Source of the DNA: Jannaschia sp. Os4 | GTDB lineage: Bacteria > Pseudomonadota > Alphaproteobacteria > Rhodobacterales > Rhodobacteraceae | Assembly (NCBI RefSeq): GCF_016820245.1 | Contig: NZ_JAFCAR010000002.1 | Coordinates: 1-64,000, forward strand | DNA: 64,000 nucleotides | Direction of reading: 5' to 3' | Part shown: positions 17,266 through 33,673 of the stretch, in pieces | Layout of the letters: each line of letters opens with the position of its first letter | How positions within the stretch are numbered: the stretch's first letter is position 1 | Position numbers and translations under genes: made by a program | The notes under the pieces: generated by a model | Database searches by the model: none | The model's input: the letters and a program-made list of their open reading frames with translations, nothing else | Told to the model about the DNA's origin: nothing

Positions 17266-18064
17266 GGGCGTCCTCCCCCGTCGGTGTCGTCTTCGTGTCG
17301 TTTGCGGGCAGCATCCACCGCCACAGCTTCTCGTCCGGCAGGCGGACGACCATGAACCAGTGCTCCAGGAGCGCGAGGCCCGTGAGCGCGGTCAGCAGCG
17401 CGAAGCCCACGGCCTCGAACGCCGTCCCCGCGCCTGCCACGCGCTCGGCCCAGCAGGCGGCGGCGAAACTCAGCGCGGTCACGGAGGTCGGGAAGAGCCA
17501 GTTCATCCGCGCCTCGCGGAAATGGCTGGGCAGGTGCGTCAGCGGGCGGGGGATGAACTCCACGTTCACCTTCGCCACGCCGAGGTAGAGGTTGAGCTTG
17601 GCGCTGATCCGCGCCGCCCAGAGGACCGCGAAGGTCCAGAACCCGAACGGGTTCGCCGCGTCCGCCGTCAGCGCCCAGACCGCCCCGAGGCCCACGGTCA
17701 GCGCGATCTCGTGATAGGCGACCGTGCCCCACGCACGGACGAACCGCTCCCATTCGGGGACGCCGGCGCGGGCGGGGTGCGGGGCGGGGCCGGTGATGGT
17801 GCCCGTCAGGAAGGCCAGTTCGATCCAGCCCCAGACCGCGAGTGCCGAGAGGGTCGCGCCGTAGGCCGCCGCGACGTCGGCCTGCGCGGCGGTGGCGTGG
17901 ATGCCCCACAGGCCCGCCGCCAGGAGCGGCAGCGTCCCCCACGTGACGAGGCCGTGCCGCCCGGTCGCGTCCGCGCGGCGCACGGCCACGAGGATCGCGC
18001 CGGTGGAGGCCCACCACGCGAGCAGGGCGACGAGCCCCGCGATCCATGGGGACGCCAGCGCCAT
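17252..18064 (-). CDS. puhE: Photosynthetic complex assembly protein PuhE
   Basis: A 270-residue membrane protein with about six or seven hydrophobic segments, identified by position (acsF-puhE-hemA) and by conserved features of this family: an internal [19 protein letters not shown] segment (near residues 165-183) and [20 protein letters not shown] near the C-terminus. Known from Rhodobacter as a factor modulating reaction centre and LH1 assembly and bacteriochlorophyll levels; the biochemical role is unresolved. The start ATG overlaps the acsF TGA by one base. Confidence 0.88.
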   Translation of the reverse strand: MALASPWIAGLVALLAWWASTGAILVAVRRADATGRHGLVTWGTLPLLAAGLWGIHATAAQADVAAAYGATLSALAVWGWIELAFLTGTITGPAPHPARAGVPEWERFVRAWGTVAYHEIALTVGLGAVWALTADAANPFGFWTFAVLWAARISAKLNLYLGVAKVNVEFIPRPLTHLPSHFREARMNWLFPTSVTALSFAAACWAERVAGAGTAFEAVGFALLTALTGLALLEHWFMVVRLPDEKLWRWMLPANDTKTTPTGEDAHAVR

Positions 18065-19167
18065 CAGTAGCAGGGCTCCAGCCGGGGCGAGGCGGGCACG
18101 GCGTTCTTCTTCGCCGGGATGGCGAAGAGCCGGGCGAAGGCCGCCGCCGCCCGCGCCTTGGCCGCGGTGCGGGCGACCGGGTTCGTGGCCGCCGCGAGGT
18201 CGGCGTTCGCCTTCTGCAGCCGACGCAGGGTCGGCACCCAAGCCGGGTGGTCGATGTCGAGCGTGATCGGGAAGATCTGGCGCGTCAGCTCGTTCGTCTT
18301 CCGGAACACCTCCTGGCCGTACCACTCCTCGTCGACGCCCAAGGCGGCGTGGAAGGCGGGGCGCTGGTGGTCGCGCACCCACATCGTGCCGTAGACGGCG
18401 GTCAGGAAGAACTTGATCCACGCGACGTTGACGCCCGAGGTCAGCTTGGGGTCGGTCTTCATCAGCAGGGCGAAGGCCTCGCCGTGGGCGAACTCGTCGT
18501 TGCACCACTCCCGGAACCACTTGAAGATCGGGTGGAAGCGCTTCTCGGGATGCGCCTCGAGGTGGCGGAAGATCGTGATGTAGCGGGCGTAGCCGATCTT
18601 CTCGGACAGGTAGGTCGCGTAGTAGATGAACTTGGGTCGGAAGTAGGTGTACTTCTTCTTCTGCGTCAGGAAGCCGAGGTTCACCGCGATCCCCGCCTCG
18701 CGCAGCGCGTCGTTGATGAAGCCCGCGTGCCGCGCCTCGTCCCGCGCCATCAGCTGGAACAGCCCGGTGATGTCGCTGTTCGACCCGCGCCGCTTCATCT
18801 CCTTGTAGAGGACGCAGCCCGAGAACTCGGCGGTGCAGGACGAGATCAGGAAGTCGATGAACTCTGCCCGGAGCTTGGGCTCCATCCCGTCCCAGTCGAC
18901 GTCGTCCCAGTCCTCGTTCTTCTTGAAGTGGCCCCGGTTCGGGTCGGCCTTCATCCGGGCGATCAGCGCGTCCCACTCCTCGCGGACCGGCGAGACGTCG
19001 ATGGCGTCCATCTCGTCGAAGTCGGTCGTGTAGAAGCGGGGCGTCAGCAGGGTGTTCTGCATGGCCAGCGCGGTGGCCGCCTCGCTGTCGGCGACCTGCT
19101 GGTTGTCGGCGGCGAGCGCCTCCTCGACGGTGCTGGCATCGGCGGAATGCTTGAGGTGGACGTTCAT
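18064..19167 (-). CDS. acsF: Oxygen-dependent Mg-protoporphyrin IX monomethyl ester cyclase
   Basis: Forms the isocyclic ring E of bacteriochlorophyll using O2. The 367 residues contain the diiron site motifs of the AcsF/CHL27 family: EFSGCVLYKE, DEARH (about 143-147) and EWCNDEFAHGE (about 219-229). No bchE, the oxygen-independent radical-SAM cyclase, is in the window, so ring closure in this cluster relies on oxygen, fitting an aerobic phototroph. The ATG at 19167 overlaps the stop of the preceding 102-residue gene as ATGA. A longer in-frame start further upstream was rejected. Confidence 0.95.
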   Translation of the reverse strand: MNVHLKHSADASTVEEALAADNQQVADSEAATALAMQNTLLTPRFYTTDFDEMDAIDVSPVREEWDALIARMKADPNRGHFKKNEDWDDVDWDGMEPKLRAEFIDFLISSCTAEFSGCVLYKEMKRRGSNSDITGLFQLMARDEARHAGFINDALREAGIAVNLGFLTQKKKYTYFRPKFIYYATYLSEKIGYARYITIFRHLEAHPEKRFHPIFKWFREWCNDEFAHGEAFALLMKTDPKLTSGVNVAWIKFFLTAVYGTMWVRDHQRPAFHAALGVDEEWYGQEVFRKTNELTRQIFPITLDIDHPAWVPTLRRLQKANADLAAATNPVARTAAKARAAAAFARLFAIPAKKNAVPASPRLEPCY

Positions 19168-19472
19168 CGCGCCGCCTCCCCGAGCGCGTCGCCCGAGAAG
19201 GAGAACTCGCACAGCTCCATGAACTCGGCGTCGCCGGTCATGCGGGTCCACCACCGCTCCAAGCGGCTCGCGCGGGTGATGACTGCGACGCGCTCCTCGC
19301 GGACGACCTCGCCGAAGGGGGCCATGATCTCGGGGCCGAGCACCTCCACCTCGTCGCCGGGATGGACGACGGAGCCGTCGTCGAAGCGGACATGGGCGTG
19401 GAGCGACTCGAAGCGGTGCGAGACCTCCACGGTGCAGGGCACGCGGTCGCGGGCGCGGGTGAGCAGGGGCAT
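19164..19472 (-). CDS. Conserved photosynthesis-cluster protein of unknown function
   Basis: A 102-residue soluble protein between puhC and acsF. It reads as a compact beta-rich domain (TVEVSHRFESLHAHVRFDD, then HPGDEVEVLGP) followed by a charged helical tail ending in GDALGEAAR. I recognise no named domain. A small gene at this position recurs in roseobacter-type clusters, from memory. It is coupled to acsF by an ATGA overlap, which suggests a role tied to the cyclase, perhaps an auxiliary subunit or assembly factor (inference). Confidence 0.75.
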   Translation of the reverse strand: MPLLTRARDRVPCTVEVSHRFESLHAHVRFDDGSVVHPGDEVEVLGPEIMAPFGEVVREERVAVITRASRLERWWTRMTGDAEFMELCEFSFSGDALGEAAR

Positions 19473-19487
19473 GGTCGTTCCCTTTCC

Positions 19488-19967
19488 TTAGTCGAGCAGG
19501 GCCGCGAAGGCCGCCGCGTTGGTCGCGCCGAAGCCGATCAGCTCCGCCCGCCACCCCGTCTCGGGGTCGCGCAGGCTGAGCTGGCCGGTCTCGTAGCGCA
19601 CGAGGCGGACCGGCGCGGACGGGTCGACGCCCTGCCGGTTCCGCTCGAAGGCGAGGGCACGATGCACCCCCGCGACGAAGCCGCCTTGCTCTGGATCAAG
19701 GTCGGCGATCAGCGTGCCGTCCGCCCCGAGGACGCGCGCGGCCCCGGTCTGCGGGTCGGCGGTCAGGATCACGAGGCGCTCGGCGGCGACCGGCACCTCG
19801 TCGCCCAAGGCGGGCATCGCCTCCAACGGCCGGTCCGTGAGGCGCGCGTAGGCCACGATCAGCAGCGCGCAGAGGCACATGACCCCCATCGCCTGCACCA
19901 GCAGGGTGGGGACCATCTCCTTGTCGCGGCGGACGAGGCGTCGGTGCTGCGGGTCTGTCGCGTCCAT
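19488..19967 (-). CDS. puhC: Photosynthetic complex assembly protein PuhC
   Basis: A 159-residue protein with one N-terminal transmembrane segment (MVPTLLVQAMGVMCLCALLIVAY, in parts: LLVQAMGVMCLCALLIVAY near residues 22-40) and a periplasmic beta-rich domain. In Rhodobacter PuhC is needed for normal LH1-reaction centre organisation. Identity rests on topology, length and its place directly after puhA-puhB. It starts 4 bp after the puhB stop. Confidence 0.88.
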   Translation of the reverse strand: MDATDPQHRRLVRRDKEMVPTLLVQAMGVMCLCALLIVAYARLTDRPLEAMPALGDEVPVAAERLVILTADPQTGAARVLGADGTLIADLDPEQGGFVAGVHRALAFERNRQGVDPSAPVRLVRYETGQLSLRDPETGWRAELIGFGATNAAAFAALLD

Positions 19968-19971
19968 GATC

Positions 19972-20616
19972 CTACTCCGCCGGCATGGGTTGGGCCGCGA
20001 CCGGCGCGCGCGCGGGCGCCTCGGTCACGGTGAGCGCGGTCTCGCCCGCCGCCGCCTCGGCCATCAGCCGCGCGACCGCCGCCGCGTCGGGGATGCAGCG
20101 CAGCGCGGGCTGCGTCTTGCGGAAGCGCCACGGGCGGGCGTGGGGCCACGTCATCAGGTAGGAGAAGCGCGTATCGCCCAAGGTCCGCAGGGCGATCGTC
20201 CCCGTGCCGTCCCCCGCCAACTGCAGGTCGGCGGCGCCGATCCAGCGATAGGGGAACTGCAGCGTCATGGTCAGCGCCGCGCCGATCCGCATCACGACGC
20301 GGCGGGTGGTGATCGTGTAGACGGTCGCGCGCGCCTGCGCCCACGCGACCGCGAACAGGAGGGCGCAGGCCACCGCGCCGGCCGCCGCGTAGAACGACGC
20401 CCGCCCGAGGGCCGCCGCCGCCGAGTCCGTCGCCATCCCGGCGACGAACGACCACAGGAAAAGGACCGCGAAGTAGCCCGCGACCCACCGCCACCTGAGG
20501 GCGTCCCGTGCCAAGGCGCGCGCCGAGGGCGCACCCTGCCACAGGATGCGCTCCCCGTCGGGGAGCATCCGCGGCAGGCCGCGGATGGGCTCTTGGTCGA
20601 AGTCGTCGTGGTCCAT
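19972..20616 (-). CDS. puhB: Photosynthetic complex assembly protein PuhB
   Basis: A 214-residue membrane protein with a bacterial PH-like domain. Early motif LPDGERILWQGAPS (near residues 18-31), then hydrophobic hairpins (GYFAVLFLWSFVAG; AVACALLFAVAWAQ) and the PH strand TITTRRVVMRIGAALTMTLQ-like segment near 115-130. PuhB acts in dimer formation and assembly of the reaction centre. It lies between puhA and puhC in the standard order, which supports the call strongly. Confidence 0.9.
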   Translation of the reverse strand: MDHDDFDQEPIRGLPRMLPDGERILWQGAPSARALARDALRWRWVAGYFAVLFLWSFVAGMATDSAAAALGRASFYAAAGAVACALLFAVAWAQARATVYTITTRRVVMRIGAALTMTLQFPYRWIGAADLQLAGDGTGTIALRTLGDTRFSYLMTWPHARPWRFRKTQPALRCIPDAAAVARLMAEAAAGETALTVTEAPARAPVAAQPMPAE

Positions 20617-20656
20617 GGGCCGGTCCTCCCGTGGGGTTGCGATGGACGGCGGGGCC

Positions 20657-21421
20657 TCAGCCCAGCCGCGGCTCTTGGCGGCCCTTGGCGTAGAGCTTCC
20701 CGCCGCCGACGAAGCCCGTGATCTTGTCCTCCTCGAGGAGGGTCACTTGGCTCGGCGACTTGTGGGCGGGGATGCCGGACCAGTACTCGGCGGTGAGCGC
20801 CTTCACCTCGACCTGGTTCGACAGCACGCGGGCCAACTGGATCGGGACGAGGCGCTTGCCGGTCCCCTCCACCTCGACCTCGAGGTAGCGGACGTGCTGC
20901 TCCGGGGCGTCGATCCAGATGTCGCTGACCACGCCGCCGATCTCGCCGTCGCCGCCCGTCACGGGCAGGCCGCGCGGATCCCGCCCGGCGGAGACGCGGA
21001 AGTCGGGCATGGCCGACATCGGCACGATCTTGGGATGCCCGTGGCCGTCGAGTTCCGGCACGTCGCGGCGCGGCGCCCACGAGGCGGCGCCGACCCCGTC
21101 GAGCATCGGGTCGCCCGTCGGCTCGAACGGGAAGCCGTTGGGGACGGCCGACTTGCGCATGGCGATGTCGCGGCTGACCGGGTTCATGTCCGGCACGGTT
21201 ACCGACCCGCGCCCGTGGGGCAGCAGGAAGGTCTTCTGCCCCGGCAGCGGGAACGGCCCTTGGTTGGGCGCGAGCGTCCCGTCGTCGTTCTCGAGGGGGT
21301 AGCCCTCGCGCATGTTCTCGGTCTGCAGGTAGAACACCAGCAGCGCGAAGAACGCGTAGAACAGCCACAGCGCGAGGGACGCGAGGTCGAAGTTGCCGAA
21401 GAACGGCTCGACTTGTTGCAT
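20657..21421 (-). CDS. puhA: Photosynthetic reaction centre H subunit
   Basis: A 254-residue protein with one N-terminal membrane helix (near residues 14-32, ending [14 protein letters not shown]) and a cytoplasmic beta-barrel domain with the PRC fold. The [18 protein letters not shown]-like and [21 protein letters not shown] segments are typical. It caps the L/M core and shapes proton entry to QB. Length agrees with the Rhodobacter H subunit (about 255-260). It follows lhaA by 15 bp and is followed by puhB and puhC. Confidence 0.96.
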   Translation of the reverse strand: MQQVEPFFGNFDLASLALWLFYAFFALLVFYLQTENMREGYPLENDDGTLAPNQGPFPLPGQKTFLLPHGRGSVTVPDMNPVSRDIAMRKSAVPNGFPFEPTGDPMLDGVGAASWAPRRDVPELDGHGHPKIVPMSAMPDFRVSAGRDPRGLPVTGGDGEIGGVVSDIWIDAPEQHVRYLEVEVEGTGKRLVPIQLARVLSNQVEVKALTAEYWSGIPAHKSPSQVTLLEEDKITGFVGGGKLYAKGRQEPRLG

Positions 21422-21436
21422 CGTCCTTCTCCTTTC

Positions 21437-22837
21437 TCAGGTGGGGAAATCGGCCAGTTCAAGCCGGGTGGACGGTCGTTGCGGGGCCGGCGCGCGCACC
21501 AAGGGGGCGAGCGCCAGCAACGTGAGGAAGAGCAGGCCGATCTCGGCGTGGTAGACGACCGAGTAGCCGGTGGTGGGCAGTTGCAGGGCCGTGCCCAGCA
21601 CGCCCGCGTCGGCGAGGGCTTGGACGCCGTCGCGGGCGGCGCCGCCGAGCGCGGTGGCCGTGCCCTGCGCCGTCGCTTGGGCCGCGCCCCAGACGCCCAG
21701 CGCGAGGCCGCGCCCCGCCAAGCCGTCTGTGGGCAGCGTCATCGCCGTCGTGAGCGTGGCGACCGCGAAGAGGCCACCGCCGAAGCCGATCAGCAGGGCG
21801 CCGGCGAAGAAGAGGGGGGCGGATTCGACGGGGGCGGAGAGGATGATCGCCGCGAAGCCCGCGATCCCGGTCAGCACGCCGCGCACGGCGAGGCGCGTGG
21901 GATGGAGACCCTCGGACAGCTTGCGCGCGGCGAGCGCGAAGGCGGCCAGCGCCCCCGCCGCCCATGTCGCGGTCAGGTAGGTGGTGGAGGAGACCGACAG
22001 GCCGAGGATCGCGCCGCCATACGGCTCCAGCAGGACGTCCTGCATGGCGAAGGCCATGGTGCCGAGGAAGACCGCGAGGATGAGCCGCCCGGCGGTGCCC
22101 CCGCGGGCGAGGTCGGACCATGCGTCGCGGAACTGCGGACGAGGCGCCGCGCGCTCCTCCTTGGACTGTGGCTTGGGTGCCTCCTGCTTCCAGAGCGCGA
22201 CGAGGTTGAGCAGCAGCGTGGCGACGGCGGTGCCCTGCACGACGCGGATCAGGAGGACGGGGTCGAAGTCGCGCAGGAGCCAGCCGATCAGTAGGCTCGA
22301 CACCAGCATCCCCGCGAGGAACGCGACCCACAGCAGGGCGACGACCCGCGGCCGCGTCGCGTCGTCGGCGCGGTCCGCCGCGAGCGCTAGACCGGCCGTC
22401 TGGGTCATGTGCATGCCCAGCCCCGTCATCACGAACGCGATGCCCGCCGCGATCTCGCCCGCGTAGGGCAGCACCCGCAACTGGTCGTAGCCGCCGAGGA
22501 TCAGCAGCGCGAAGGGCATGATCGCCAGCCCGCCGAACTGCCACAGCGCGCCGAACCAGAGGTAGGGCAGCCGCTTCCACCCGATGGCGGAGCGGTAGGT
22601 GTCGGAGCGAAACCCGAGGACCGCCCGCATCGGCGCGACCAGCACCGGCAGCGCGATCATCGCGGCGACCAGCGTGGCGGCGAGGTCCAGCTCCACGATC
22701 ATCACGCGGTTGAGCGTCCCCAGCAGCATCACGGCGGCCATGCCGACCGACACCTGGAACAGCGACAGGCGCAGGAGCTGGCCCAGCGGCAGCCCCTCGG
22801 ACGCGGCGTCGGAGAAGGGGACGAAGCGCGAGATCAC
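21437..22837 (-). CDS. lhaA: LhaA, PucC-family light-harvesting assembly transporter
   Basis: A 466-residue membrane protein with about 12 hydrophobic segments of the BCD (bacteriochlorophyll delivery) MFS family. The conserved GTLNRVMIVELDL near residues 36-48 and APMRAVLGFRSD (near 68-79) identify it. In Rhodobacter LhaA is needed for LH1 assembly, probably handling pigment delivery. The start is a GTG at 22837 that overlaps the bchM stop (GTGA); no closer ATG keeps the conserved N-terminus. It directly precedes puhA. Confidence 0.92.
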   Translation of the reverse strand: MISRFVPFSDAASEGLPLGQLLRLSLFQVSVGMAAVMLLGTLNRVMIVELDLAATLVAAMIALPVLVAPMRAVLGFRSDTYRSAIGWKRLPYLWFGALWQFGGLAIMPFALLILGGYDQLRVLPYAGEIAAGIAFVMTGLGMHMTQTAGLALAADRADDATRPRVVALLWVAFLAGMLVSSLLIGWLLRDFDPVLLIRVVQGTAVATLLLNLVALWKQEAPKPQSKEERAAPRPQFRDAWSDLARGGTAGRLILAVFLGTMAFAMQDVLLEPYGGAILGLSVSSTTYLTATWAAGALAAFALAARKLSEGLHPTRLAVRGVLTGIAGFAAIILSAPVESAPLFFAGALLIGFGGGLFAVATLTTAMTLPTDGLAGRGLALGVWGAAQATAQGTATALGGAARDGVQALADAGVLGTALQLPTTGYSVVYHAEIGLLFLTLLALAPLVRAPAPQRPSTRLELADFPT

Positions 22838-23543
22838 CGGCGGACCTCCAGCGCTTGGGAGATGTAGAACCCGCTCGTCACCCGCCCGAGGTCGGACAGG
22901 CCCGCCACCTCCGCCGCGAGGTGCTTGACCGACTGCGGTACCATCGCGGGCGAGCGGTCGGCGCGGGGGAAGAGCTTGCCCATCCGCCACATCGCCATCA
23001 GCAGCGGGGTGCGCGGCGCGACGGTGAACACGATCTGCGGCGTGTCCAGCCGCACGAGACCGTCCACGAGGTCGTCGCGCCCGTAGTAGATCATGCTGTC
23101 CTGCGCGACGACGTGGTCGAACCAGCCCAGCGCCGGGTCGAACATGTCCCCCGCCCGGAACGTCACCTTCGGCGCCAGCCCCTTGGGCAGCCGCCGCGCG
23201 GCGATGGCCAAGAGGTTGGGCGACACGTCCACCCCCACCACCTCGGCCCCGCGCGCCGCCAGCAGCGCGCTCATCCCGCCCACGCCGCACCCGGCGTCCA
23301 GCACCCGCGCGCCCGACAGGTCGTCGGGCAAGCGCGACAGGATCAGGTCGCGCATCCGGTCGCGGCCCCGGCGCACCGTCTCGCGGATGCGGGACACAGG
23401 CGCGTCGGAGGTCAGCCGCGCCCACGTCTCGGTCGCGGAGCGGTCGAAGTAGTCCTCCACCCGATCGCGCACGGCGACATAGGGCGCGGCGGGCGCCGCG
23501 CCTTGGGCCCGCGCGGGGGCCGAGGGGGGGTGGAGCGCGGCCA

Positions 23544-23544
<1 letters not shown>
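22834..23544 (-). CDS. bchM: Mg-protoporphyrin IX methyltransferase
   Basis: Transfers a methyl group from S-adenosylmethionine to Mg-protoporphyrin IX, making its monomethyl ester, the AcsF substrate. The 236-residue protein has the SAM-binding motif VLDAGCGVGGMS (near residues 70-81) and VVGVDVSPN. DYFDRSATETWARLTSD near the N-terminus is typical of BchM. The first ~20 residues are rich in Ala and Pro and may be dispensable. The start codon overlaps the bchL stop by one base, and the stop overlaps the lhaA GTG. Confidence 0.95.
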
Positions 23545-31244
<7,700 letters not shown>

Positions 31245-31304
31245 CCCGGTGATCCAAGCGCGTCCGTTCCGCGTAGTGCTGTTCGATGGCGCCTTCGTCC
31301 CTCC

Positions 31305-31322
31305 TGTCCACATCGCGTGACA
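31305..31322. promoter_or_regulatory. PpsR/CrtJ operator, ppaA-proximal
   Basis: TGT at 31305-31307, twelve bases, then ACA at 31320-31322. It is the second of a pair in the bchF-ppaA divergent region, 75 bp before the ppaA ATG. PpsR/CrtJ commonly binds such paired sites cooperatively; here the two are 60 bp apart, so looping is possible. Confidence 0.8.
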
Positions 31323-31397
31323 GGCGGGGGAGATGGACGGCTGACACGAGGTCCCTGCCGTGATACGCACGGCGGACCCATCCCGCGGAGGGGCAAG

Positions 31398-32180
31398 ATG
31401 GACGTGCGTGGCGACAACGTGCTCGACCTACCCGTCCGCCCCGACGGCCCGACCGGGCTGGGGGCGGCGCTTCGCCTCTGCCTGCGGTGGATCGGGGCCG
31501 ACGGCCCGCTCTCCGTTCAGGAGGCCCGCGCCTTCCGGGCCGTGTGGCTCGCGGAGGACGGCTCCCACCGGGCCACGATCTACGACGTCGCGCGCGGCGA
31601 CGCCGCCCAGTGCGACCGCCTGCTGCTGACCGCGCTTCCGCGCGTCGCCGCGGGCCTCGGGGCGGACTGGTGCGACGGCGGCTCCAGCTTCGTGGACGTC
31701 ACGATCGCCTGCGCCCGCATCCACGAGGCGCTCCGCCTGCTCGGGGACGTCGCGCGCCCCGCCCCGGACGGCGCCTGCGTCGTGGTGGCGAGCCCGCGCG
31801 GCGAGGATCACGTCCTTCCGCTCGCGCTGCTGGCCTACCGGCTGCGGCGCATGGGGCTGCACGCGCGCCTGCTCAGCGACGCGACCGCCGGCGGCGTCGC
31901 GCGCGCCTTCGCCGACACGGGCGCGGACGGAATCGTGCTGGGGGCATCCACGGATCGCGGGTTCGCGCGTGCGATCGACATCGTCCGCGCCCTGCGCCGG
32001 ATGGGCGGGCCGCACCGCCCCGTCGCCCTCGGGGGCTGCGCGCTGTCACGGCACCGCGACGCCGCACGGGAAAGTGGCGCGGACTGCCTTTCGAACGATC
32101 TGCAGGATGCGCTAGACTCGTTCAAGGTGACGCTGCCCGGCCGGCTTGGACCGGCATGCGACATGGGGGCGACGACGTGA
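31398..32180 (+). CDS. ppaA: PpaA/AerR-family photosynthesis regulator
   Basis: A 260-residue cytosolic protein with a vitamin B12-binding-like (SCHIC) domain in its C-terminal half. The segment GEDHVLPLALLAYRLRRMG places His138 where AerR/PpaA proteins ligate cobalamin, followed by the Rossmann-like DGIVLGASTDRG. Members modulate PpsR/CrtJ in response to light via bound cobalamin. Its stop overlaps the GTG of ppsR, so the two are coexpressed. The start ATG is preceded by a GGAGGGG run. Confidence 0.88.
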   Translation: MDVRGDNVLDLPVRPDGPTGLGAALRLCLRWIGADGPLSVQEARAFRAVWLAEDGSHRATIYDVARGDAAQCDRLLLTALPRVAAGLGADWCDGGSSFVDVTIACARIHEALRLLGDVARPAPDGACVVVASPRGEDHVLPLALLAYRLRRMGLHARLLSDATAGGVARAFADTGADGIVLGASTDRGFARAIDIVRALRRMGGPHRPVALGGCALSRHRDAARESGADCLSNDLQDALDSFKVTLPGRLGPACDMGATT

Positions 32181-33607
32181 GCACGCGCGAGAGCGACTTC
32201 TGGAACGAACGGGCCGGGCCACGTATCGCGCCGCAGTATTTCGGCGACATCCTGACGACCGCCGCGGACATCGCGCTCGTGGTCGGCGAGGGCGGGACGA
32301 TCATCTCCGCGACGACGAACCCGTTGAACGGGGCCGTGGGCAAGGTCGACCACTGGGAAGGGCGCAACCTCCGGGAGTTCGTGGCCGAGGACAGCATCGA
32401 CAAGCTGGACGACCGCATCCGCGCGGCCGCCGGCGGCGAGACCGTCCACGCCCCCGTGGAGGTGAACCACCGGGACAACGCCGCGTGGACCTTCCCGATC
32501 CGCTACACCGCCCATCCGACGGGGGTGGAGGGGCGCGTCCTCCTCCTCGGCCGCGACCTCCGCCCGGTCGCGGAACTGCAGCAGCGGCTCGTCCGGGCGC
32601 AGATGGCGCTCGAGCGCGACTACGAGGCCCAGCGCGATTTCCAGACCCGCTACCGCGTGGTGATGGAGGCGGCCTCCGACCCGCTCGTGCTGGTGGAGGT
32701 GTCGTCGGGCCGCGTCCTCGATGCCAACCCCGCGGCCGCCGCGCTCCTCGGCTCCGCGCCGGACGCGCTGTCCGGCTCGGCCTTCGCGCAGGAGTTCGAG
32801 GGGCGGCGCAAGGCGGAGTTCCTCGACGCGCTCTGCGGGACCGCCGCCGCCAACGCCGAGACGCGTGACGTCGCCGTCGAGACCCGGCGCACCGGGCGCG
32901 CGCTCTCGCTTCGGGCCCGTCTCTTCCGCGCCGGTGGCGAGCGCCTGCTGCTCGTGGCCCTCGCCGGGCCGGGCGCCGTCCCCTCGGGGGACGACCCCCG
33001 CGCGGGCCTCCTCGGCGCGCTGTTCGACCGGGCCGGCGACGCGATCGTGCTGACCGACCGGGCAGGCCGGATCGAGAGCGCGAACGAGGCGTTCCTGTCG
33101 ATGTGCGACGCGGGCACCGTCGGCGACGTGGCGGGGCGGACCTTGGGCGAGTTCCTCGCGCGGGGCGCCGTGGACATGCGCATCCTGCTCGACGACGCGA
33201 GCGGACCCCAGCGCGGGTACCTCACGCGCGTGACGGGGGGATACGGCACGCAGGTTCCCGTCGAGATCAGCGCGGCCCGCCTCGACGCGCCCGGCGTCGA
33301 CGGGCACGGCATGATCCTGCGCGACACGGCCCGCGGGGCGGTCGCGCAGGCGGAGGCCCCCGCCGCCGAGATCGTCGGCGCGACGGTGGGCGAGCGCGCG
33401 ATGCGCGAGGTGATGGACCAGGTCGGCTCCTCCTCCCTCAAGGAGATCGTGGCCGCGACCACCGACGTGATCGAGAAGGCCTGCATCGAGACGGCACTCG
33501 AACTGACGAGCGACAACCGGGTCGCCGCGGCAGAGATGCTCGGGCTGAGCCGTCAATCCCTGTACGTGAAGCTCCGGAAGTACGGCATCCTGTCGCGCGA
33601 CGGCTGA
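32177..33607 (+). CDS. ppsR: Photosynthesis repressor PpsR/CrtJ
   Basis: Redox-responsive repressor of bch, crt and puc genes in air. The 476-residue protein has an N-terminal PAS-like region, two central PAS domains (for example DPLVLVEVSSGRVLDANPAA near residues 168-187, and DAIVLTDRAGRIESANEAF near 290) and a FIS-type helix-turn-helix at the C-terminus (VAAAEMLGLSRQSLYVKL). Cys220 and Cys436 lie where the redox-active cysteines of Rhodobacter PpsR occur. I chose GTG 32177, which overlaps the ppaA stop; an in-frame ATG lies about 21 bp upstream. Confidence 0.95.
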   Translation: MSTRESDFWNERAGPRIAPQYFGDILTTAADIALVVGEGGTIISATTNPLNGAVGKVDHWEGRNLREFVAEDSIDKLDDRIRAAAGGETVHAPVEVNHRDNAAWTFPIRYTAHPTGVEGRVLLLGRDLRPVAELQQRLVRAQMALERDYEAQRDFQTRYRVVMEAASDPLVLVEVSSGRVLDANPAAAALLGSAPDALSGSAFAQEFEGRRKAEFLDALCGTAAANAETRDVAVETRRTGRALSLRARLFRAGGERLLLVALAGPGAVPSGDDPRAGLLGALFDRAGDAIVLTDRAGRIESANEAFLSMCDAGTVGDVAGRTLGEFLARGAVDMRILLDDASGPQRGYLTRVTGGYGTQVPVEISAARLDAPGVDGHGMILRDTARGAVAQAEAPAAEIVGATVGERAMREVMDQVGSSSLKEIVAATTDVIEKACIETALELTSDNRVAAAEMLGLSRQSLYVKLRKYGILSRDG

Positions 33608-33653
33608 CGCGCCGGTTGAATCGCCTTGCCGCGGGACGGACCGTCGCACTAGT

Positions 33654-33673
33654 CTGACACCCATGAGTGTCAG
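33654..33673 (+). promoter_or_regulatory. Inverted repeat with the bchG start codon in its loop
   Basis: CTGACAC (33654-33660) is the exact reverse complement of GTGTCAG (33667-33673). The six-base loop contains the ATG of bchG (33663-33665). No purine-rich ribosome-binding site is seen in the preceding 20 bases. It could be an mRNA hairpin that controls bchG initiation or a protein operator with ACA/TGT half-sites. Confidence 0.5.

Noticed and set aside
32155-32177. An ATG start for ppsR about 21 bp upstream of the chosen GTG
   Set aside because: It would lengthen the overlap with ppaA. The GTGA stop/start overlap is the pattern used at most joints in this cluster, although the ATG cannot be excluded.
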